The position numbers were made by a program, and so were the translations under genes. DNA of 37,539 nucleotides from Reyranella sp. GTDB taxonomy: Bacteria > Pseudomonadota > Alphaproteobacteria > Reyranellales > Reyranellaceae. Each line of letters opens with the position of its first letter. Within the stretch, counting starts at the first letter, position 1. This document shows, piece by piece, positions 32,470 to 37,539 of the stretch. The notes beneath the pieces are model-generated. The model ran no database searches and was not told the origin of the DNA. It saw only the letters and a list, made by a program, of their open reading frames with translations. Location of the stretch: positions 1 to 37,539 of the forward strand of contig JAIETA010000185.1 of assembly GCA_019745575.1 (NCBI GenBank), in the 5' to 3' direction.

Positions 32470-32871
32470 ATGGCGAAGCGCGTGACGAGGCGGGTGTGGG
32501 TCAAAGTCCTGTCGGCCGAGGAGAAGGCGGCCATCGGCGCGCGCTGCGAGCGGCTGATCGTCGAGACGCTGAAGCCGCGTTTCCTGCCCGAGATTCAGCC
32601 GACCAAGCTCAACTATCCCGTCGATCTGTCCGGCCGGTGGCGGGGCAGCAAGTACAGCTTCATCGTGCGCTTCCGTTCTGGTTGGCCTGACAATATGGGC
32701 GAGGAATTCGACGAAGCCTATGCCCGCATCGATCACGTCGAGGAGCGTCGGGACGAACTCCTCTTCGATGTGATGTGGCACCGGCACACCGGACAGTGGT
32801 GGCGCCGCCAGACTGCGTTGACGCTCGACGAGGCGCTGATCGAGGTCGAGAAAATGCTGCCGCCGATATGA
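32470..32871 (+). CDS. Hypothetical protein, 133 aa, coupled to SWIM protein
   Basis: I do not recognise the family. The ATG at 32470 is preceded by GGAGGG seven bases upstream; an ATG at 32452 lacks such a site. The protein is soluble and basic at the N-terminus (AKRVTRRVWVKVL), with aromatic segments GRWRGSKYSFIVRFRSGW and MWHRHTGQWWRRQ. The arrangement of Arg/Trp-rich strands suggests a small alpha/beta domain. Its stop overlaps the SWIM gene start (ATGA at 32868-32871), so the two are co-translated. Confidence 0.7.
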   Translation: MAKRVTRRVWVKVLSAEEKAAIGARCERLIVETLKPRFLPEIQPTKLNYPVDLSGRWRGSKYSFIVRFRSGWPDNMGEEFDEAYARIDHVEERRDELLFDVMWHRHTGQWWRRQTALTLDEALIEVEKMLPPI

Positions 32872-34547
32872 AAACGCCAGGCCGCCGCCACTTCGACGTC
32901 GCGGCCTTGCGCACGCGGGCCGGCGAAAAGGTGTTCGCCCGGGGCGAGGAATATCATCGCGACGGTCAGGCGGAGGTTCTCGCCATCGAACGTGATCGCA
33001 TTCTCGCCCAGGTCGCGGGCTCGGAAGACTACCGCACGGTGCTGACAGGACGAGGCAAGAGCATCGGCGGCGAATGCTCCTGTCCGGCCTTCAGCGACCG
33101 GGGCTTCTGCAAGCACATGGTCGCGGTGGCACTCACGGTCAACGAGGTGGGCCACGAGGCGCAGGCGGAAGCGCCCAACGCCCTCGATCGTATCCGGGCA
33201 CACCTAAAGCAGAAGAGCGTCGATGCCCTGGTCGCCATGGTTGTCGATCTTGCCGAGCGCGACACGGCGCTGTTCCGCAAGTTGGATATTGCCGCCACCG
33301 CGGCGGCTCCGGGCGATGCCAAGGGCCTAGAAAAGCAGCTGCGGCGGGCGATCGACAGCGCTACCCGCACGCGCGGCTTTGTCGACTATGGCGCGGCAGA
33401 AGACTGGTCCGACAACGTGGACGCCGCCCTCGACGCCGTCGCCCCGCTCGCGACCGGCCGCCACGCCGCGCTGGCCATGAAGCTCGCCGTCCATGCCATC
33501 GACCGCATCGAGGGCGCGATCGAGGAGATCGACGATTCCGACGGCCATTGCGGTGCGCTGCTCGCACGGGCCGGCGAGATCCATCTGGCGGCCTGCCGCG
33601 CGGCCAAGCCCGATCCGGCCGAACTCGCGCGCGATCTCTTCGCCCGCGAACTGCACGGCCACGACGACACGTTTTTCAACGCCGTCGCGCGTTATGACGA
33701 GGTGCTGGGTGAGACGGGTCTCGCCGAGTACCGGCGCCTTGCCAGCGAAGCCTGGCAGGCCCTGCCGCCGCCCACGCGCAAGGGCGAAGGCGGCGAGGCG
33801 CCCTTCCGGCTCGTGCATGTCCTCGATTTCTTCGCCGAGCGCGACGGTGACGTCGAGGCGCGCATTGCGCTCCGCAGCCGGGACCTGTCCTCGCCGTGGG
33901 CCTATCTCAAGCTGGCGGAGTTCTGCCTCGCCCAGGGCCGCAAGGACGAGGCCTTGCGTCGGGCCGAGGAGGGCGTGTGGATGTTCGAGGACGGGCCGCC
34001 GGACGAACGGCTGGTGCTGTTCGTCGTCGACCTGCTCGCCAAGGCCGGCCGGAAGGACGATGCCGCCGCCCATCTGTGGAAAGCCTTCGAGAAGAAACCG
34101 GGCCTGCAACTCTACCGACGACTTCGCAAGCTCGGCGGGAAGGCCGCGTGCGATCGCGCTCTGTCGCAGCTCGATGATGCGCGGCTGGCCGCGGCCAAAC
34201 CTCTTCAGCGCGACCAATCGGCGGCGATCCTCATCGAGATCCTGATCGAGGAGAAGCTGTTCGACGCGGCCTGGGCGGCTGTACGCAATCACAAAGGCGC
34301 GGCCCGCCATTTCGAGGGGCGCCTTGCCGAGGCGAGCGAGAAGACGCATCCGAACGAGGCGCTCGCGGTCTATGCCAGGCAGGTCGAATTTCACGTCGGG
34401 GTGGGTGGCAAGCCGAGCTACGAGACGGCCCGCCGGCTGATCGCGCGCATGGCCGGGCTGCGCGACGCCGCCGGCCAGGCGGCCTATATTGCGGCGCTCA
34501 AGGAGCGGCACCGGCTGAAACGCAATTTCATGAAGCTGCTGGGGTGA
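32868..34547 (+). CDS. SWIM zinc-finger protein with DUF6880-like repeats
   Basis: 559 aa. The N-terminal SWIM motif CxCx(n)CxH is formed by Cys70, Cys72, Cys81 and His83 (GECSCPAFSDRGFCKHM), a zinc-binding module that mediates DNA or protein contacts. The rest is alpha-helical, with repeated units like those of the DUF6880 family (WAYLKLAEFCLAQGRKDEAL, LVDLLAKAGRKDDAAAHL-type helices), resembling TPR-like arrays up to about residue 555. The start overlaps the upstream gene. Function is unproven; SWIM proteins elsewhere act with helicases or in recombination. Confidence 0.85.
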   Translation: MKTPGRRHFDVAALRTRAGEKVFARGEEYHRDGQAEVLAIERDRILAQVAGSEDYRTVLTGRGKSIGGECSCPAFSDRGFCKHMVAVALTVNEVGHEAQAEAPNALDRIRAHLKQKSVDALVAMVVDLAERDTALFRKLDIAATAAAPGDAKGLEKQLRRAIDSATRTRGFVDYGAAEDWSDNVDAALDAVAPLATGRHAALAMKLAVHAIDRIEGAIEEIDDSDGHCGALLARAGEIHLAACRAAKPDPAELARDLFARELHGHDDTFFNAVARYDEVLGETGLAEYRRLASEAWQALPPPTRKGEGGEAPFRLVHVLDFFAERDGDVEARIALRSRDLSSPWAYLKLAEFCLAQGRKDEALRRAEEGVWMFEDGPPDERLVLFVVDLLAKAGRKDDAAAHLWKAFEKKPGLQLYRRLRKLGGKAACDRALSQLDDARLAAAKPLQRDQSAAILIEILIEEKLFDAAWAAVRNHKGAARHFEGRLAEASEKTHPNEALAVYARQVEFHVGVGGKPSYETARRLIARMAGLRDAAGQAAYIAALKERHRLKRNFMKLLG

Positions 34548-34551
34548 CGCC

Positions 34552-35136
34552 ATGCGGCGTGCCGAGATCGACGAACAGAACGCCCGTCTGCTGCGGCAGC
34601 AGCACCTGTTCCGCAGGACCGCCGACGTGGTGACGGACGCCTTCGCGACCTTTCCGGAGGTGCGCGCCGTCGCCGTCATCGGCTCCGTCGCCAAAAAACT
34701 GTGGAAGGAGGTGCCGCGCTTTCGCGCGTTCCGCCGCGCGCGCATCGAGGTCTGGCACGAATGCAAGGATCTCGACCTGGCGGTCTGGCTCGACTCCCAG
34801 GACCGGCTGGGGGCGCTGCGCCGCGCCCTCGTGCTGGCCCTGAAAGACGCCCTGGCGGCGGGAACCGGCATCAGCGTCGCCGACCATCAGGTGGACGTCT
34901 TCCTGTTCGAGCCGGGAAGCGACCGCTATCTCGGCCGGCTCTGCCACTACAACAGCTGTCCGAAGGACAAGCCCGCCTGCGACGTGCCCGGCTGCGGCGC
35001 GATCCCGTTCAACAAGCGCGTCGACGGCTTCGAACCAGATGCCGATATCCTCGCCCCGGCGGCCCGGGCGATGCTCTATGTCCGGGGCGAGGGGCGGCTG
35101 CGGTCGGCCCTCGACCTGCCGTCGGCCGGGGGCTGA
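34552..35136 (+). CDS. Nucleotidyltransferase-fold protein with cysteine cluster
   Basis: 194 aa. Residues about 35-80 show the polymerase-beta-like signature: GSVAKKLWKE (Gly44-Ser45) then KDLDLAVWL with Asp73 and Asp75, and a third acidic residue Asp115 in HQVDVFLF. The C-terminal part has Cys131, Cys136, Cys143 and Cys148 (CHYNSC...ACDVPGC), a possible zinc site. It starts four bases after the SWIM stop, GGGGTGA serving as ribosome-binding site, so it is the third gene of this operon. Substrate unknown. It could modify RNA, protein or a nucleotide. Confidence 0.8.
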   Translation: MRRAEIDEQNARLLRQQHLFRRTADVVTDAFATFPEVRAVAVIGSVAKKLWKEVPRFRAFRRARIEVWHECKDLDLAVWLDSQDRLGALRRALVLALKDALAAGTGISVADHQVDVFLFEPGSDRYLGRLCHYNSCPKDKPACDVPGCGAIPFNKRVDGFEPDADILAPAARAMLYVRGEGRLRSALDLPSAGG

Positions 35137-35174
35137 GGAGAGGGGCGTTCTGGCGGGGGGTGGGTCCCAGCTCG

Positions 35175-35193
35175 GACCGGGCCGACCCCGGTC
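35175..35193 (+). terminator. Stem-loop downstream of the nucleotidyltransferase gene
   Basis: GACCGGG (35175-35181), loop CCGAC and CCCGGTC (35187-35193) form a perfect 7-bp stem about 40 bases after the stop. An overlapping alternative pairs CCGACC (35182-35187) with GGTCGG (35211-35216). There is no T-tract, so it is a weak candidate for ending the operon. The 545-base stretch 35137-35681 has no gene that I can support. Confidence 0.35.
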
Positions 35194-35547
35194 AAGTCGG
35201 GGGACCGGACGGTCGGATTGCCGGTGCCGCTCAAGGTCGCCGACGCCGGATCGACGGCGGCGCTCGCCTTGCAGGAAACGCAACGGTGCCATGCGAAATA
35301 AATTCAGCGGATTCCGCAGGATCCATGCTATCTTTCTGTCAGGCTGGCGCCACCCGCGTCGGCCTTTTCTTCGGCCATACCCGCCCGGCGCGCCCGCCGG
35401 GTCAACGCCTTCGAGGCCCAGGGGAGGTCCCGCGGTCTTGCCCATACCGGGTACTGAACCGTGAGTAGCAAGCACAAGGACATCCCCGCCGATGACCGTC
35501 CGGCAGAGGGTGGACCGCGATGCGGGCAACGCATCCCAAAGCCGAAT

Positions 35548-35673
35548 TGTGACAGTCGTCTGCGGCCGCCCGAGGCGGGGCCGCAGGGTCAGATTCTCGC
35601 GAGGGCCCAGGTGGGCGCTCGGCCTGTGTCACAACATTTGTCTCAACTTGGTGTGACACTTTTAGGTGTGACA
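35548..35673. repeat. Cluster of TGTGACA motifs with an inverted pair
   Basis: TGTGACA occurs at 35548-35554, and GGTGTGACA at 35650-35658 and 35665-35673 (15 bases apart). The reverse form TGTGTCACA is at 35625-35633. GTGTCACA (35626-35633) can pair with TGTGACAC (35652-35659), an 8-bp stem with an 18-base loop followed by TTTTA. This may be a terminator for the + strand or a set of protein-binding sites. It lies a few bases from the end of the transglycosylase gene. Confidence 0.45.
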
Positions 35674-35681
35674 GAAGCGCG

Positions 35682-37539
35682 TCAGGACCGTCCCGTCGCC
35701 GGCGGCACGGCGCGGAACGGGCCGTTCAGGCGGTCGCGGTAGACGCCGACGCCTTCCATGACCCGCTGCACGTAATTGCGCGTTTCGCGGAACGGGATCA
35801 TTTCGATCCAGTCGACCATGTCGATCCGGCCGGCGCGCGGGTCGCCGATCGTCTCCAGCCAGCGCGCCACCCGGTTGGGGCCGGCATTGTAGGCGGCGAG
35901 CGCGATCTCGTAGGAGCCGCCGAAGCGTTGCAGCATCTCGGCCATGTACTGGCTGCCGAGCTGGACGTTGTAGGCGGGATCGCGCGTCAGCTTGTCCTGG
36001 ACGAAGGGCACGCCCGCGCGGCCGGCGACGTCGCGCGCCGTGCCGGGCAGCAGCTGCATCAGGCCCAAGGCACCCGAGGTCGAGACGGCGGCGGCGTTAA
36101 AAGAGCTTTCCTGGCGGGTGAGGGCGAGCGCCAGCGCCCGCTCGATCGAGCCGGTGGCGCCGAGATCGACCACCGGGAAGGCGGCATCGAACAGGGTGAC
36201 GCCGTTCTCGACGCCGCGCCGCGCGATGGTGAGCGCCACGTCGGGCCGCCGCAGCTCGACAGCGAGCTGGGCCAGCAGCGCCGTCTCGCCCGGCGCCGTG
36301 ACCATGCGGGCGAGACGCAGCAGGAACAGCCGGGCGCGGTCGCTGTCGCCGGCCTGGCCGAGATAGCGCGCCACGGTCACCAGTTCGCGGCCGCCGAGCG
36401 TCTGGCGGTCGGCGGCGCTGGCCGCGGGATCGCTCGGCAGTTGCGCGGCGCCGCCCGGCAGCTTGCGCGCGGCGAGCTGGCCGTAAAACGTCTGGCCGAA
36501 GCCCGCGGCGCGGCCGTACCACTCGTTGGCGTCCTTGGCGCGCCCCGCCGTCTCGTGGCTGCGGCCCAGCCAATAGGCGGCGCGGCTCTTCGAGATGGCG
36601 GTCGAAACGCCGTCGTAGAGCGTCTGAAAATGCTTTTGGCCGTCGGCCGGCTTCTTGAGGTGGCGGAGCGCAATCCAGCCGGCCAGGAACTCGGCGTCGG
36701 CGAAGGCCGCGCCCCGGGTCAGGCCGTGCGCGGCGGCCACGGCATAGGCATCGGCGGCGCGGTTGGCGGCTAGAAGGTCGCGCGCGAGCTGGATGCGTTC
36801 GTTCGACCAGGAGTCGGCCTGGTTGGCCGCCAGGTTGGCGGGGAGGTTGGCGGGCGGGCCGGCCATGACCGACTTTGCCTCGTCGAGATTGCCGGTGCGC
36901 CGCGCCCACTGCGCGCGTTCCAGCCGCAGGGTCGGCTCGTTGAGGCGGGCGGCGGGAACGCCGCGCAGCACGGTCGGCACGTCGGCGGCGCGCGTGGCCA
37001 TGGCGAGGCGGGCCTCGGCCACCGGCTGATAGTCGGGCGGCAGCTTGGCCAGCAGCTCGCGCGCCACCTGCGGACGGCCCTCGCGCAGGATGCGGTCGAA
37101 GCGCGCGATATAGTCCGGCCCGCTCAGCAGATGACCATAACGATTCAGGAACTCGGTCTCGTCGGCGGGCCGGAAGGTGGCGTTCTGCCAGCTGTCGCGC
37201 GCGAACTTGGCGACGTCGTTCGGGCTCGCGCTCGCCGCCGCCTCCAGCCGGCGCAGGTGGCCGGTGCTGGTGAGCGGCGGGAAGGCGGTGAAGTAGCGGA
37301 AGGCCTCGCCCGCCGGCGTGTCCGGTCCCAGCCGCTCCTCGGCCTGGCGGCGCAGCACTTCCGGCTCGGGCCAGTCGGGGCTGTCGCGCAGGAATTGCCA
37401 GGTCGCGGCGAAGCCCGCGTCGGCCTTGGGCGCGCTGCGCAGGATGCTCCACTCGATCGTGCGGGTGAGCAGGGGATTGCGGAAGTTGGCCACCATCGCC
37501 CGCGCATCGGCCCAGCGGCCTTCGTCGACGGCTTTCAGG
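35682..37539 (-). CDS. Soluble lytic murein transglycosylase, Slt70-like (partial)
   Basis: The frame runs through the right edge: upstream of Met at 37496 it continues in frame (LKAVDEGRWADARA), so the N-terminus with any signal peptide is missing. The visible 618 codons contain a long alpha-superhelical domain (repeated GRAxDAxxW-like helices) and a C-terminal SLT domain: TRQESSFNAAAVSTSGALG with the catalytic Glu, LMQLLPGTARDVA, and IALAAYNAGPNRVARWLE. It cleaves peptidoglycan glycosidic bonds with formation of 1,6-anhydromuramic acid in the periplasm. Transcribed leftward, it faces the SWIM operon across the 545-base gap. Confidence 0.93.
   Translation of the reverse strand, partial: LKAVDEGRWADARAMVANFRNPLLTRTIEWSILRSAPKADAGFAATWQFLRDSPDWPEPEVLRRQAEERLGPDTPAGEAFRYFTAFPPLTSTGHLRRLEAAASASPNDVAKFARDSWQNATFRPADETEFLNRYGHLLSGPDYIARFDRILREGRPQVARELLAKLPPDYQPVAEARLAMATRAADVPTVLRGVPAARLNEPTLRLERAQWARRTGNLDEAKSVMAGPPANLPANLAANQADSWSNERIQLARDLLAANRAADAYAVAAAHGLTRGAAFADAEFLAGWIALRHLKKPADGQKHFQTLYDGVSTAISKSRAAYWLGRSHETAGRAKDANEWYGRAAGFGQTFYGQLAARKLPGGAAQLPSDPAASAADRQTLGGRELVTVARYLGQAGDSDRARLFLLRLARMVTAPGETALLAQLAVELRRPDVALTIARRGVENGVTLFDAAFPVVDLGATGSIERALALALTRQESSFNAAAVSTSGALGLMQLLPGTARDVAGRAGVPFVQDKLTRDPAYNVQLGSQYMAEMLQRFGGSYEIALAAYNAGPNRVARWLETIGDPRAGRIDMVDWIEMIPFRETRNYVQRVMEGVGVYRDRLNGPFRAVPPATGRS

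Noticed and set aside
35461-35742. Open frame of 93 codons in the gap before the transglycosylase
   Set aside because: It has no convincing ribosome-binding site, low-complexity composition, and runs 61 bases into the end of the convergent transglycosylase gene. A 54-codon alternative from 35491 is no better.
1-37539. CRISPR array, integrase/transposase genes, rRNA operon
   Set aside because: I looked for regularly spaced repeats, transposase DDE and tyrosine recombinase motifs and rRNA-like sequence, and saw none.

Overview
The window is a GC-rich (mostly around two thirds G+C), densely packed chromosomal segment of a proteobacterium, most likely an alphaproteobacterium. The gene content points that way: a Bug/TctC-type solute receptor, a complete branched-chain-amino-acid-type (Liv) ABC operon, a SqrR/BigR-like ArsR repressor next to a sulfide:quinone oxidoreductase, a perfect FNR/FixK-type box, and many ATGA/GTGA gene overlaps. 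A Reyranella-like or Rhizobiales/Rhodospirillales relative is my guess; the genus cannot be fixed from the sequence alone. No rRNA, tRNA, CRISPR array, insertion sequence or phage gene was found.

Layout. 1-2512: the end of an SbmA/YddA-type ABC exporter, an unrecognised protein, and an XRE-cupin regulator coupled to a cupin protein. 2553-7707 (minus): a three-part 2-oxoacid oxidoreductase (NAD(P)-linked flavo-iron-sulfur subunit, alpha, beta) followed by a small membrane protein, with an elaborate set of palindromes between the first two genes. 7826-10992: an AraC regulator divergent from an MFS transporter, then a Bug-type receptor. 11316-19629: a cytosolic-type alkylsulfatase behind a strong promoter that carries a tandem 11-bp repeat, then a Liv operon (receptor, two ATPases, two permeases) ending in a GMC alcohol dehydrogenase. 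This may be a route for sulfate esters: hydrolysis to an alcohol, then oxidation. 19606-22318 (minus): haloacid dehalogenase, PLP-dependent dehydratase and membrane adenylate cyclase, all overlapping by one to four bases. 22435-24867: aldo/keto reductase, thioredoxin 2 (with the FNR-type box) and a class II glutamine amidotransferase.

24822-31496 is the most interesting block. An RND pump and its adaptor diverge from an ArsR repressor that has the two cysteines of the persulfide sensors SqrR/BigR at the exact 66-residue spacing. Downstream of the repressor lie a DUF2892 membrane protein, a sulfide:quinone oxidoreductase with all three redox cysteines, and a DUF302 protein. A single palindrome sits across both divergent promoters. 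The simplest reading is a sulfide/persulfide-induced regulon in which an RND efflux pump is controlled together with sulfide oxidation.

31497-32450 is a patch of decayed and foreign-looking DNA: a copy of the last 44 codons of the window's own aldo/keto reductase, a cupin gene of about 50% G+C, and a VapC (PIN toxin) C-terminal remnant. 32470-35136 is a compact trio: an unknown protein, a SWIM zinc-finger protein and a nucleotidyltransferase-fold protein with a cysteine cluster. After about 545 bases with only repeats and stem-loops, a soluble lytic transglycosylase runs off the right edge.
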